Assembly (NCBI GenBank): GCA_030374765.1
Contig: JARGXX010000092.1
Location: 1,364,001-1,428,000, forward strand
Direction: 5' to 3'
From: Agarophyton chilense
Taxonomy: Eukaryota; Rhodophyta; Florideophyceae; Gracilariales; Gracilariaceae
DNA: 64,000 nt
Part shown: positions 10,894 through 21,762 of the stretch, in pieces
Layout: each line of letters opens with the position of its first letter
Numbering within the stretch: the stretch's first letter is position 1
Notes under the pieces: model-generated
What the model was told of the DNA's origin: nothing
The model's database searches: none
The model's input: the letters and a program-made list of their open reading frames with translations, nothing else
Made by a program: the position numbers and the translations under genes

Positions 10894-11925
10894 AGGAATG
10901 AGCCTTCTTCATCTTTGCACTCAATCTGGAACTTCACCTGTACGCTGAAGTGCGTGATTCCATGTGCATCATGTCGAAATAGAATATCTCGACAGAACGG
11001 AACAAGAAGGCATATCTCGACAGCACGCGGACCTGATGCTAAGGCGACGTTGTTTGTCTTTCTGAAGTGGACGCAAATTCTTGCTAGAATCTAATGAAAA
11101 GTATAGACAGATTGTGTATCTATTACCAACGCAGGGATGGAACTTAAAACAAGAATGACTGGATAGGTCTTTACTTTTAAAATAGACTTCTACAGTAACA
11201 ACGTACTTTGGACAACCTTTGATGCGAATGGTTGCTCTTAGTTTGTCGGTTGTCCATGGTGGAGTCGGTTTATTATGAGGAATTGATTATTCGCTATACT
11301 TGTGGTTGTTTGGACTTCACACCAAAACCGTGATGAACTGTTTAACCCTTTCGCGAAGTTGGTGAAAAGTTATTTCATTTTTGAACAGCAACTGATTTTT
11401 GCGACGAGAGTACCGTTTCTTTATCTACGAAGACGTTCACGCCGCACGTGATCTGATAGCCGAGCACATATTGGAAGTTGCAAATGGCTGGAAGAAGCAA
11501 TGAAACACCTATAATTTCATGAAAGAAGGAAACGAAAAACAGCCTAGCCACCGAAAGGAGGGAACAGTCAGCAGATCATGCTGTAGATGATTCTCTTGTT
11601 ATGGCAAAGATTCCCAGACGGGTTTCAGAAAACGTTATGTTTGGATAGACGCCAGAGAGAACTTTGCCAAAGGTTTCACGCTCTGAGTTGTTCTCGCGGT
11701 CTTTGGAACTGTTTTCGATGTGCATTCCTTCACACCTTTCCCTATGAAGGGTAAACATTTACATCACCACATTATTCCAGTCAGATTTTTATTGACTGTT
11801 GAGCTTTAAATTAATGAAAACCTGAATTGGCAGGAGATCAAGCGGACCGAACCGAGCACGAAAACACAGTTATTGAAGGAACGACACTAACAAAGTTACT
11901 TCGCAAACGAAATCCGAAGTGAAGA
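10894..11925. other. intergenic region upstream of the DEAD-box gene
   Basis: 1 kb without a supported gene, AT-rich. Nothing recognisable. Confidence 0.55.
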
Positions 11926-14034
11926 ATGATGCGATTAAAACGGACTGACAATGGTGCCTTTATATCGACAGGTTTCGGTGTAATTGGTTTGAGAGGACTT
12001 GAAGGCAACACTGTGCGACGTACGTGTGTCGAGAGACGGAGACAAGTCGCACCAAACGTGACAAGAGCTGTCCTAGAGGTTAGTAAAAATAGTGATATCA
12101 ATGAGGAAGGCGCAGCCGGCGCGCAGGGTGAACCGTCAACTACGACACCCCTTTTCAATGATATAGGCATAGCAGGCGAGGATGGAGACGCAGAATTGGA
12201 GGAGAACGGTGACTGGTATAGAATAGTTGATAGAATAAGCAAGCAAGACGAAGCCGCCAACCTGACCATTTCATCTCAAAACGCAAGTGGCAACGCTGTG
12301 TTTGACCTAGGGGCCGTAGATGAAAACAGCAGAACACTGCTCACTCGTAATTGCTACGCTGGCGTAGTAAATGTAGATATTGAAGAAGGTGGTGTTCTCG
12401 CTGATGATGAAGATAACAACGATATGTTCTGCGGAGTTGGGCTTGAAGCGCTTGTTGAATCGGAAGAACTTTTAGAGAATCTGGAGAAGAACTTCGGAAT
12501 CACAACGGCGACTCATGTTCAACTAGCTGCTATTCCTCGAGTAACTGACGGAAAAGATATTGTCATACAGAGTCACACTGGATCGGGGAAAACTCTGGCA
12601 TTCTTACTTCCAGTTTTGGATGAAATAGATATTGAACATGACATCACGCAAGTGGTTATCGTTGCTCCCACTCGAGAATTGGCAATGCAGATTTCTCGGG
12701 AATGTGATCGATTAATTGAGGGCACTGATATTCGCAATATGGCGTTAATTGGGGGTGCGAATCCGGCGAGACAAGCTGAAAAGCTTCGAAAGAAAACCCC
12801 TCATATCGTTACTGGCACACCGGGGCGCCTGGCGGAACTACACGAGGGAAGAGATCTGAATTTAAGGCATGTGCAGACACTTATAGTCGATGAAGTCGAC
12901 CAGTGTCTACAGGAAGTTTTCATGAAGCACATAACGCGTCTGCTTCATGCGGTTCGAAGCGCACAAAAGGTGCTTGTCTCTGCCACGGGAGACGTTGACT
13001 CTGTTCGCAATTTCGCGATGGAAAACATGAATGCCCCTGTTTTACTGCGCGTTGGTGGCTCGCAAAGAATCCCGAAGGCGATATCTCACTGGCATTATCT
13101 TGTACCAGCGCGTTTAAAGATTGATGCGCTTAGAAAGCTCATGTACTCAGAGCCAGTTCCGACAAGGGCAATTGTGTTCGTGGACGATCCACGAAGAGTG
13201 GATATCGTGGTACACAGACTACATCAGATGAAACTCGCCGCTGGAGGATTGCGTGGAAATGCACACAAGCTTGAACGAGCAGAGGTGCTAACTGCATTCA
13301 GAAAAGGGCGTGTGGTTATGTTGGTAACAACGGAGGTCGCCGCTAGAGGCTTGGACGTTCGGGACATCACCCATGTTATCAACTTGGATATGCCCACTGA
13401 CGGGGATCATTATCTACACCGAGCTGGAAGATGCGGACGCATTGGAGGTGACGGTCACGTGATAAGCATTACAAACGCCGAGACAGCGTTTGTTGTGACT
13501 CGGTTGGCTCGAGAATTGGGCATAGAAATCACAAGAATGGAACCGCGAGGAGGAGCATATCGCGAGCCGTTGGACAGAAGCAGCAGTGTCAAGCACCGAA
13601 CGCTGAAAGATAAAGAATCACTAACAACTACGAAAAGAAATGGATCGCGTGGCAGAGACGCTTCGTCTCAATCAGGAAAGGGGGGAAGTCTTAACGGATC
13701 CATAGTCACGCCGCGAAACGCGCCTACACGCGCGAGGCTTAGCGACAAGAAGGCTGTTCAGAATGAGCGACGACTCAGAGAGGTTTTGGGTGGTACCGGC
13801 AAGCCGAAGAGGAAGAAGTTAAAGGAAGTGAACAAAAAGACCGAGGCGAGAGAACGAATTAAGACTAAATTGAAGGCAAAAGAGAAGGCCGAGACCAGAG
13901 CGGTAAGCAGAGCGAAAGCCAAGAAAAATGAAAGCAGTGCCAAAGTCAGCGGCACTGATGCAACAAGCCTAAACAGAAAGAGCATGAATCCAAGTGCCGT
14001 AGCGAAGAGGGAAGGCTGGGTCGGCAATCGCTAA
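11926..14034 (+). CDS. DEAD-box RNA helicase, DEVD variant, possibly organellar
   Basis: 702-residue ATP-dependent RNA helicase. The core starts after about 160 residues: Q-motif region with ATHVQLAAIP, motif I HTGSGKT (near 217), PTRELAMQ (near 248), GGANPARQ, TPGR, motif II VDEVD (near 320) in place of DEAD, SATG, motif IV AIVFVDD, TTEVAARGLD and motif VI HRAGRCGR (near 500). The last 150 residues are Lys/Arg-rich, as in helicases that bind rRNA. The N-terminus is basic with few acidic residues in the first 40 and could be an organelle presequence. The DEVD motif and HYLHRAGR block remind me of plant chloroplast RH58, but that is from memory and weak. ATG 11926 is the first in frame. Confidence 0.9.
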   Translation: MMRLKRTDNGAFISTGFGVIGLRGLEGNTVRRTCVERRRQVAPNVTRAVLEVSKNSDINEEGAAGAQGEPSTTTPLFNDIGIAGEDGDAELEENGDWYRIVDRISKQDEAANLTISSQNASGNAVFDLGAVDENSRTLLTRNCYAGVVNVDIEEGGVLADDEDNNDMFCGVGLEALVESEELLENLEKNFGITTATHVQLAAIPRVTDGKDIVIQSHTGSGKTLAFLLPVLDEIDIEHDITQVVIVAPTRELAMQISRECDRLIEGTDIRNMALIGGANPARQAEKLRKKTPHIVTGTPGRLAELHEGRDLNLRHVQTLIVDEVDQCLQEVFMKHITRLLHAVRSAQKVLVSATGDVDSVRNFAMENMNAPVLLRVGGSQRIPKAISHWHYLVPARLKIDALRKLMYSEPVPTRAIVFVDDPRRVDIVVHRLHQMKLAAGGLRGNAHKLERAEVLTAFRKGRVVMLVTTEVAARGLDVRDITHVINLDMPTDGDHYLHRAGRCGRIGGDGHVISITNAETAFVVTRLARELGIEITRMEPRGGAYREPLDRSSSVKHRTLKDKESLTTTKRNGSRGRDASSQSGKGGSLNGSIVTPRNAPTRARLSDKKAVQNERRLREVLGGTGKPKRKKLKEVNKKTEARERIKTKLKAKEKAETRAVSRAKAKKNESSAKVSGTDATSLNRKSMNPSAVAKREGWVGNR

Positions 14035-14952
14035 TGGCTTCATGATTCGGCCGACATACTAGAAGGCTCCGACACAGCTTATTTATCGTTTGGCCGCTTC
14101 TTGGTTGCGTCAGAGGCCGCACTTGAGATACAGATCGGGCTCCAGTCACGTAAACGAATCCAAAATCCGCAACTGGTACGATATCGCATGTCACCCACGC
14201 TAAGCTCCAAAAATCGCGCTGAGGCTGGAGACTCGAGAAAGTAGTATGCAATCGATGGTGACCCACTACAGGGTTGATCATATAGATGGCTACCCTTCGC
14301 AACTGCTCCTTTTCTTGTCACGAATGGGCTCAGCACCCATATTTCCAATGTGATTGCGAAGGCGAAAGCTACGTCACCTGCTTCTCTACATCTTGGCCAT
14401 TGCCAACGACATCGCAAAGCTCTTGCAGAATTTCGCTTTACAGGGGGCCAGATGTCGCATAGGGTCAGCTCATTCCTATTATTGCGGTGGGACGTCCCAA
14501 AACACTGATTATCGTTTGGTTCTTTTTAATTACTGTGCCCGAGAATATGTGTACCTACCCTTTGTACTCCATCACCCCGTTGGAGATGGCTTGATGCTTT
14601 GCTTTCAAGCGGCAGATTGCGGTTGTGGAGAAAAGGCGCGTAGAAAGCCCCGATGAGCACTATATGCACCCGTTCAGATAAAACATGTGCGTCTTTTTCA
14701 TTTTAGGCTGTTAAATCGCTGCTAGCGGGGCGTTTCTTTTAAAAATTTCGCTGCTGACATGACCACCACTGCTGAGCATCCTGCTGTGATCTTGCACTTC
14801 AGACCTTAGTTTCTACCGTCGGTATCTTGAACTTCGCTTCTGACATCCCCCGTCTTCATCGCTTCCTCTGCCAGATCCGGCGAACGTAAAAAGCATTCAC
14901 AAACACAACTTTTCCAATTTCATAGCACAAACCGCCGTCATTGTCCGTCGAA
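14035..14952. other. intergenic region upstream of galactokinase
   Basis: 0.9 kb with no supported gene. Short frames on both strands overlap one another and lack family features. Confidence 0.55.
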
Positions 14953-16170
14953 ATGGATCCTTCGCACGTTCCGCAAGCGGATATCGCCGCAGTGGGCAGA
15001 ACAAAAGAGCTGTTCGTTTCGGAATTTAAAGAGCAACCAACGACGGCAGTTGCTGCGCCAGGGCGTGTTAACCTTATTGGTGAGCACGTTGATTACAATG
15101 ACGGATTCGTATTTCCGCTTGCGCTCGAGAAAAACACTTATCTCGTTGGCAAGGCGCTCCCAGTCGGAGAACCATGTGAAGTTGTGGCCGAAGCCTTTCC
15201 TGGCGTCGTCGCCAAGTTCATGGCGGAAGATAGTCCTGCAGCCGACTCGGTCCCGAAATGGGCGCGCTATTTGAAGGGTATGACTGCTCTGTATGCTCGA
15301 AAAGGCTACAAGGTGGTTCCATTTCGCGCTGCGATCGCGAGTGATGTGCCCCTTGGAAGCGGCCTATCCTCTTCGGCGGCGCTTGAAATGGCTGCTGGTA
15401 TGATGATTGAGGCTCTCGGCGATCTTCAAGTTGATGCAACGGATCGCGCATTGATGGGCCAGAGCTGTGAGCATGAATTTGCTAATGTGCCTTGTGGGAT
15501 TATGGATCAATTGATTTCTAGTCGTGGAAAGGGCGGTAATGCGTTGCTTATTGATTGCAGATCACTTGAATCAAAGCTCGTTCCTTTAAATGATCCGAAT
15601 GTCGTGATTGTGGTGGCCAATTCCTGTGTGGAGCATGAGCTTTCTGGCTCGGAGTATCCGACCCGAAGAGCACAATGTGCTGCCGCTGCCAAAGCTATGG
15701 CGGAAAGATTCCCGGGTCAGAACGTCACACATCTTCGTGATTGTACGCTTGAAATGCTTGAAAAGGTGAAGAGCGACCTTGACGAAGACACTGTGAAGAG
15801 GGCAACGCATGCTATTTCGGAGGACATTCGCACCTTGAAAGCGAAAAAATGCCTCGAGGAAGGGGATTTGGTTACGGCTGGAAAGCTTATGGTTGAGAGT
15901 CATGAGTCGTTGAGAGATTTGTATGAGGTAAGTACGGAGGAAATTGATGCTTTGGTTGAAATTGCCCTTGAGGTTGACGGCGTCTATGGATCGCGAATTA
16001 CCGGTGGTGGGTTTGGGGGCTGCACAGTGACGTTGGTGAAGGAAAAAGCTGTGTCAGATCTAATGAAGGCCTTTAGCGATAAATATCCGGCCGTGAGTGG
16101 TGGGCGGGAGGCTATGGTTTTCGCTACCAATGCTGGAAGCGGAGCCAGAGTGCTCAAGGGTGTGTTGTGA
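14953..16170 (+). CDS. GALK: galactokinase
   Basis: 405-residue GHMP kinase that phosphorylates galactose at C1 with ATP, the first step of the Leloir pathway in the cytosol. The galactokinase signature GRVNLIGEHVDYNDG is at 37-51, the ATP-binding motif PLGSGLSSSAALE at 133-145, the catalytic Asp in CGIMDQ at about 185, and the GHMP C-terminal motif GSRITGGGFGGCTV near 355. Length is that of the family. A TTG lies four codons upstream; ATG 14953 is the first proper start. It is a single exon, with no Leloir partner nearby. Confidence 0.96.
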   Translation: MDPSHVPQADIAAVGRTKELFVSEFKEQPTTAVAAPGRVNLIGEHVDYNDGFVFPLALEKNTYLVGKALPVGEPCEVVAEAFPGVVAKFMAEDSPAADSVPKWARYLKGMTALYARKGYKVVPFRAAIASDVPLGSGLSSSAALEMAAGMMIEALGDLQVDATDRALMGQSCEHEFANVPCGIMDQLISSRGKGGNALLIDCRSLESKLVPLNDPNVVIVVANSCVEHELSGSEYPTRRAQCAAAAKAMAERFPGQNVTHLRDCTLEMLEKVKSDLDEDTVKRATHAISEDIRTLKAKKCLEEGDLVTAGKLMVESHESLRDLYEVSTEEIDALVEIALEVDGVYGSRITGGGFGGCTVTLVKEKAVSDLMKAFSDKYPAVSGGREAMVFATNAGSGARVLKGVL

Positions 16171-17504
16171 GCTGAGTGCTCTCAAAAAAACGAATAATAT
16201 CTTAACCATCCCATCCATGGAATCGAACAAAAACGCTGCGATGTCATTGAAAAGGAGGGATTGCTTCACATTCGGGGAAGACATAATATTTACCAAAATA
16301 GACCCAGTTGTGCAATGGACGCTAGCTAGAACGCGAACCATTCCCTACCATTCTCACTCGTTGGGCACACTGCATCGCTCATCAATTTGGACCACCCCTC
16401 CTGTTGACCGCCGGCTAGAGACGAGAGAAATCGGAGAAATCGGAGCAGTAAATGTCCCACGATGTTGCAATACGTGGTGTGACACCTTGCCAACGATGTC
16501 TGTCTTGCACTGCCACATGGGCTGTGGATACCTGACCCAGAGTTTCTAAACCTCTTCCTTGTTTTGGGACGAATAGCTGCTGTCACAGAAACGTTTGCAT
16601 GTAACGTGATGAGGAAAATACAAGTTTCTGATAACGAGTGATGGAGTAAATTTTGTTGAGCAGTTGAGCTGTTCCTATCTTTATCTCATGCCGCTGATGC
16701 ACCGCTAGCTCGTGGTATCTCCAGCATGAGAGTCATCGTACAATACAGGCGGTTGATGGTGTTTGACTATGTGCTGTTGTGTGTTCATGTCGCATATATG
16801 CGATTGAAAGAGCTGGTGGACGTTCTAGTGTAGTAGTGAGCTGTTTGCTGCTTTTGGTATCGATGGGCAGATCGGTACCGAGGCCAGAAGAATGTTGATG
16901 TGGGGCGAGATGCAGCAGAAGACATTGAAGATTATGAAAGGCGGAAACAAACGTATTTGTGGCAAACGACATGGGCGTACACAGCCGTTCACGCTGTGCG
17001 TTGGACGGTGGCAGGAGCACAGCAACGTTGTTATCTATTTTTTGCGCAAGCGAGGCGATCACGTAGCGGCACGTAAGTCGAGCCGCTGTCAAGAAGAGTG
17101 TGAAGAGCGAGTCGCAAGACAGCGTCAACGCAGGCAGCTAAGAGTGACAGCGAACAGTGCCGCGCAGATACATCACATAGAAACTCAATCTGGCAAATAC
17201 CAATGATGACACTACGCAGCGACGCAGCAACGCAGCAACGCAGCACAGAGCGCGCTGGCAGTGCCGTCAGCGCGCGCCGCGTGTGCCGCCATGCGCGCCT
17301 GCTTTTGGCGCGTGGCGCGTCGCGTGCGTGTCACGCTTTGGTGTCCCCGCCCACCCCCCAATTCTCAGTGTGCTGCGGCCGCGTCGCTGCTGCTTTTGCG
17401 CCCCTCTTGTCTTATCTCCGTTAGCTTCTCTCCTTTGTCTTCTCCCCATCCCCCCCCCCCCCCCCCCCCCCCCCCGCTGTTCCTCTTCCTCTCTCACGCA
17501 CGAG
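16171..17504. other. intergenic region with kinase 5' leader
   Basis: 1.3 kb. The right part (17220-17500) is GC-rich, has three ACGCAGCA units near 17222-17245 and ends in a 26-C tract just before the kinase ATG. No gene seen in the left part. Confidence 0.6.
17450..17475 (+). repeat. (C)26 homopolymer in kinase 5' leader
   Basis: Twenty-six consecutive C on the coding strand, ending 29 nt before the kinase ATG. Similar C tracts precede other start codons in this window (54522-54529; minus strand 53838-53847 and 53974-53990). Confidence 0.9.
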
Positions 17505-18830
17505 ATGCCGACCCGCACCGTGGGTCGCTACCGCCTCACGCGCCAGCTGGGCGTGGGCATGTTCTCCAAGGTCATGCTCGGCGTGGACGACCGCTCCGGT
17601 GCCACCTACGCCGTCAAGGTCATGAGTAAGGACAGCTTGGAGGACATGGACATGGCACGATACGCCCGTCGCGAGGCCGCTGTGCTACGCAAGCTTTCGC
17701 ATCCAAATATCGTCGCCTTCGTCGAGGCCATTCAGAGCGATACCAAGCTCTTCCTCGTCATGCATATTGCGCCTGGCCGCGAGCTTCTCGACGTCGTCGC
17801 AAACGGCCCGCTGTCCGAGCCCGACGCCAAGCTCTACATGGCGCAGCTCGTCGACGCCGTCGCCTACCTGCACAGCAAGGGCGTCGCCCACAGAGACCTC
17901 AAGCCGGACAACGTGCTCGTTGACGTCCCCACCAGAACCCTCAAGATCATTGACTTTGGCCTCACCGGCCTCATTCGCCGTAACTCCCTCATGACCACCT
18001 CGTGTGGCTCCAGTTACTACTCCGCCCCGGAGATTACATTTGGCAACGGTCTGGGCTACGACGGTGCCAAGGCCGACGCTTGGACGCTTGGCATTCTTGC
18101 CTACATCCTTCTCACCGGCGCCCACCCCTTCGTCGACAACAACGGCCAACTTATGACCGCCATGATGAGACAAGGATTCGTCGAATATCCCCACTCGCTT
18201 TCGCGCGCCGCCATGCATTTCACCTCGCGTCTTCTCACTCTAGACCCCACCAAACGCTATTCTGTTGCCCAAGTCAGCTTGCACCCCTGGCTTACTGGTC
18301 GCCCAGCCCCGACTTCTGCGCACCACCCGCCCCAGTCGAAGAAGGAACTGCAGCCGGAACAGCACCCTGACCTAACTTCGCTATCCGTCAAACGAGTGGG
18401 AACCTTTTCTACGCCCCACGCTCACAAGCCCATGTTCGGACGGTCGCACTCTGATCGCCACAATCAAAGTTCGCCTAGCTTAGCCACGCGTCGACGCTCA
18501 AGTCACAAGTCAAACAACTCTTCCTTCTTCTGGTTCCGAAGACAGAACCTCAACCAACAGCTACAAGATGATCATCAGCAATGTGCTCTTGAGGATGAGT
18601 TTGACTCCCCTCAAAACAGAAAGGCTTCTGTAGAGCGATCACGGGGGTTGCTGGAAGGTTTTGCATCACGGCGAGAGGGTCGTCTCACATTTGACTTCAT
18701 CACGTCACGATCACAAACCGAAAGCACCGAAGCCACACCGCGTGCCCGACGACAACTCTCTCTCACCAGTCGGACAAAGGCTTTGCTTATGCGTACCTCT
18801 CTAGGTTCTCTGGAGCCGCAGCAGCAATAG
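17505..18830 (+). CDS. CAMK/SNF1-like serine/threonine protein kinase
   Basis: 441-residue protein kinase. All catalytic landmarks are intact: Gly loop GVGMFSKV (16-23), ATP-site Lys K38 (YAVKVM), helix-C Glu E57, HRDLKPDN (129-136), DFG (150-152), activation loop TTSCGSSYYSAPE (164-176) and WTLGILAYILLTGAHPF. The TSCGS..Y activation loop is typical of the CAMK-like/AMPK-related branch, so activation by an upstream LKB1-type kinase on the loop Thr is plausible. After residue about 265 the protein is Ser/Gln/Arg-rich and probably disordered. The frame stays open upstream to 17283 but that stretch covers the C tract and is taken as leader. The substrate is unknown. Confidence 0.93.
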   Translation: MPTRTVGRYRLTRQLGVGMFSKVMLGVDDRSGATYAVKVMSKDSLEDMDMARYARREAAVLRKLSHPNIVAFVEAIQSDTKLFLVMHIAPGRELLDVVANGPLSEPDAKLYMAQLVDAVAYLHSKGVAHRDLKPDNVLVDVPTRTLKIIDFGLTGLIRRNSLMTTSCGSSYYSAPEITFGNGLGYDGAKADAWTLGILAYILLTGAHPFVDNNGQLMTAMMRQGFVEYPHSLSRAAMHFTSRLLTLDPTKRYSVAQVSLHPWLTGRPAPTSAHHPPQSKKELQPEQHPDLTSLSVKRVGTFSTPHAHKPMFGRSHSDRHNQSSPSLATRRRSSHKSNNSSFFWFRRQNLNQQLQDDHQQCALEDEFDSPQNRKASVERSRGLLEGFASRREGRLTFDFITSRSQTESTEATPRARRQLSLTSRTKALLMRTSLGSLEPQQQ

Positions 18831-19238
18831 CCCGTAACAATCTTGTCATTATCGTGCACTTGTTCGTGTACGTTTTTTTATTTGAAACGTGATCCCCTCG
18901 ACTGTTGATACTGCACATATAACTAATAGAAAACTGTAGCCCTCATATACAAGTCCTCCTTCAACATATTGCAACCTGTTTCCCTTTGCTCATCAGAGTC
19001 TCGAGTAAACATGGCCTGTTTTGTGTGCATGTTTGCGCCGTACTGTCTGACTACGTTTAGACTTGAGACCCGTGAGATTATTTCACTTACAATACACATC
19101 GTAAGGAGGAAACTCCCGGAATAGCAACAGACTGCCATCATCGACAGATACAACGCAAAGGGCTGTCAAAAGTAAAGGGAATGCCAGCCTGTATTTTGCA
19201 AAAAGGACCAAGTGCACAAAAATCCAGGCCGAGCAAAG
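18831..19238. other. convergent 3' spacer, kinase / CWC15
   Basis: 408 bp between two stop codons. No gene seen. Confidence 0.6.
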
Positions 19239-20084
19239 CTACCGCATATACTGCTTCATGAATCTCTTGTGAAAGTCGTTCCTGATAGTATCGTTGAGGA
19301 ATCTAGGTCTGTGGCTGCGTTCCCCTCGAGCTTGGTTGCGAAACACAACGTCGTCATCCCACCGCCTTCTAACAGCAAACGCCGGCACACTGCCAGTAGC
19401 AATACTCGCCGTCTCGCTAATTTCATCGTTGAAGTTTGACAATTGCGCGAGTAAGGGGTTTTCCGAAGCCGCTTTTGTGGTTTCTTCCCGTTCCAAGCGC
19501 TCTTGCTCTTCGGCTTGTTTCTTTGCTTTGTCAAACTCGCGTTCCTTGCGAATTCGTTCAAGCTCTGCCAGAAGCTCGGCCTCGTCCTCTTCGGACTCAT
19601 CGTCTTCGCTGTCGGAATCTTGTTGGGATTGGTCGAAGTGTTTGCCTTCGTCGGCGCCATCAGCTTCGGTTGCATCCACGGCGGCCCCGGACTGAACGTC
19701 GTTGCGCACTGCTGCTACACCGTTTTCATCCTCATCTGGCGAATTTGAATGTTTCTCTTTCGCTGCGCTTCCTTGCGTCTCTGCTGCGTCAGAAGGCGCT
19801 AAAAGCAGCCTTTGACCCGCTTCGCCACCGGCGTCAGCTTCCGGGGTTGGTCCGAAGCGGGAACGCCTAGGTCTCTTGCTCACGTGCTCTTCTTCGTTGT
19901 CAATGCGCAAACGCATTTCATCGCGCGACGCATCGGCGGGGGTGAAATGACGTTTCTTCAACGTGCGCTCTGTTGGTGCGTCCTTTCCAGAAACGGCAAC
20001 GGACGGAGCGTGGAGCCGAAAGCTGCCTTCTTCTTGAAGCCCACCTCTTGCCGCCTTCCATGTGGCTCGATGCGCGGTGGTCAT
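19239..20084 (-). CDS. CWC15: pre-mRNA splicing factor CWC15
   Basis: 281-residue homologue of Cwc15/Cwf15, a small largely disordered component of the Prp19-associated complex in the active spliceosome. Both conserved ends are present: N-terminal MTTAHRATWKAARGG and C-terminal RRWDDDVVFRNQA...FLNDTIRNDFHKRFMKQYMR (last ~45 residues). Between them lie an acidic run (DSEDDESEEDEAE) and a charged helix near 190-225. The frame is open for another 80 codons upstream, but the ATG at 20084 gives the family N-terminus exactly. It diverges from RNase H1, with 362 bp between the ATGs. Confidence 0.95.
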   Translation of the reverse strand: MTTAHRATWKAARGGLQEEGSFRLHAPSVAVSGKDAPTERTLKKRHFTPADASRDEMRLRIDNEEEHVSKRPRRSRFGPTPEADAGGEAGQRLLLAPSDAAETQGSAAKEKHSNSPDEDENGVAAVRNDVQSGAAVDATEADGADEGKHFDQSQQDSDSEDDESEEDEAELLAELERIRKEREFDKAKKQAEEQERLEREETTKAASENPLLAQLSNFNDEISETASIATGSVPAFAVRRRWDDDVVFRNQARGERSHRPRFLNDTIRNDFHKRFMKQYMR

Positions 20085-20446
20085 GATGCGGGATTTGGGT
20101 GGAGTGCTCGAGAGGCGGAGTGCGGCGCGGCAAAGAGGGGCGAGGCGAAGAGGGGTTAAAGCGAGACGGTGGAGCTGGGCGAGTTTAGTTCGTTGCTTTT
20201 GGGCGCTACGGACGGTGGAGGGTGCGGCTGGCACTCTAAGCTTGAGAAGATTTTCATTTCTTTTGCGATTCCAAAAGTATTCATCAGAAAATATTAGGTT
20301 GTGCACAGCCGTCATACGCGTCACCCTCGCGTGCAGCTCGAAAGCTCTTCCAGCGCCACGTTATCTACTCTTCGCAACCACGTCGCAGCTGTGACGTAAT
20401 CGCGCCTCATGCAACGCTAGAGAGGGAGAGGCCAGTGGGGGAGCCG

Positions 20447-21618
20447 ATGAGGTCGCCACTCAACCAGCCCCACGCGCCCATGTTCAGGACACTAGTGCAA
20501 AGCATCGCGCAGCGGTCGTCCGCCCGCCGCGCCTTCATCCCCGCCTCCTTCGTCCCCGCCTCCTTCATCCCCGCCTTCTTCCCCCCCGCCCCGCACTCCC
20601 TGCTCAGACGCCATCAGCCCCTCCTCCACTCCACCGCCATGCCCAGAAGGAAGCGACAATGGAGGTACACTGGCGAGCACGCTGCGCCTCGCCTGGGGCC
20701 GCGCACCTCCCAATTCAAGATGGGCTCGGATTCGGCACCCTCCAAGCGTAAGTACTACGCGGTGCGCCGCGGATTGGACGGCTTTTCTGGGGTGCTGTCC
20801 TCGTGGGAGGAATGTAAGCTTTACGTAAATGGCGTTCCCGATGCAAAGTTCAAGTCGTTCAAGACTCTAGAGGCTGCACAATCATTTATTGGTCTCGCTT
20901 CTGGTCCCGCTTCGGGACGCTCTAATCAAGCTGTGCGTGCGAGTCACACCGCGTCTCTACCTCGGCTCTCTACCGACGTGGTCGGTGATGATGAGGTGCA
21001 ATTCCTCCAAGCGACCGATCCACCTGCTGATGCTGTAGCGAAACTTGAGGTATACACGGATGGTGCTTGTCTCAAGAACGGGAAAGCGGGTAGTAAAGCG
21101 GGCTACGGCGTCTATTTTGGCGAGGATAATCCGTACAATGTATCGGAACGTCTCACTGAACGTCCCACCAACCAAAGGGCTGAGATGAGTGCTGTTATAG
21201 AGGCTCTTCAAATTGTGAGACAGCACGGTCTTGTGGCGAAAGGTGGCACCGTCTACATCTACACAGACTCGATGGTAAGTTACTTGCAACAAGTTTTTTA
21301 TAATTCCACTTTATAACCCATCATCTTGTATGTGTGTTCGGAGGATTCTGACGCCCCTCTTGATGCATTTTTATTCTACACTTTCAACAGTATACCATAA
21401 ATGGGATGGATTCATGGCTTCCCGGTTGGAGGGTGGCAAAGTGGAAGACGGCAGCCGGGACACCAGTGAAAAACAAGGAACTATGGTTAGCCATCGATAG
21501 CAACAGACGCGCACTTCTTAGAATTGGGATCACGGTGAAGATGGCTTGGGTCAAGGGCCATGTGGGCATACCCGGCAATGAAGCGGCAGATCGCTTGGCA
21601 GTGGCTGCCTGCGTATAG
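20447..21618 (+). CDS. RNASEH1: ribonuclease H1, two exons
   Basis: Degrades the RNA strand of RNA-DNA hybrids in nucleus and mitochondria. Exons 20447-21274 and 21391-21618 give 351 residues; the 116-nt phase-0 intron (GTAAGT..CAG) joins TDSM to YTINGMDSWLPGW, which is continuous in the family. Domains: hybrid-binding domain near 102-148 (KYYAVRRGLDGFSG), then the RNase H fold from about 200, with catalytic Asp in YTDGAC, Glu in NQRAEM, Asp in YTDSM and Asp in GNEAADRLA, so the active site is complete. Several in-frame ATGs could start it (20447, 20480, 20641, 20719). The one at 20480 opens a basic, presequence-like MFRTLVQSIAQRSSARRAF. It converges on RPC82, with 144 bp between stops. Confidence 0.95.
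21275..21390 (+). other. RNASEH1 intron, 116 nt
   Basis: GTAAGT at the 5' end, TTTCAACAG at the 3' end, a possible branch site in TTCTGAC. Removing it restores the catalytic-domain frame. Confidence 0.95.
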
Positions 21619-21762
21619 TCACAAATCTACAAGGATGGCGTAGAGATATAGGTGTATACTAAGCGTTGAGTCTGTTCTCTCGCCTTTTGTTAAGCAACAA
21701 ATACTAACTCGAGCCCGAATTGAAATATCCAGCATACATCCGACGAGCTGTCGACGAGCTGC

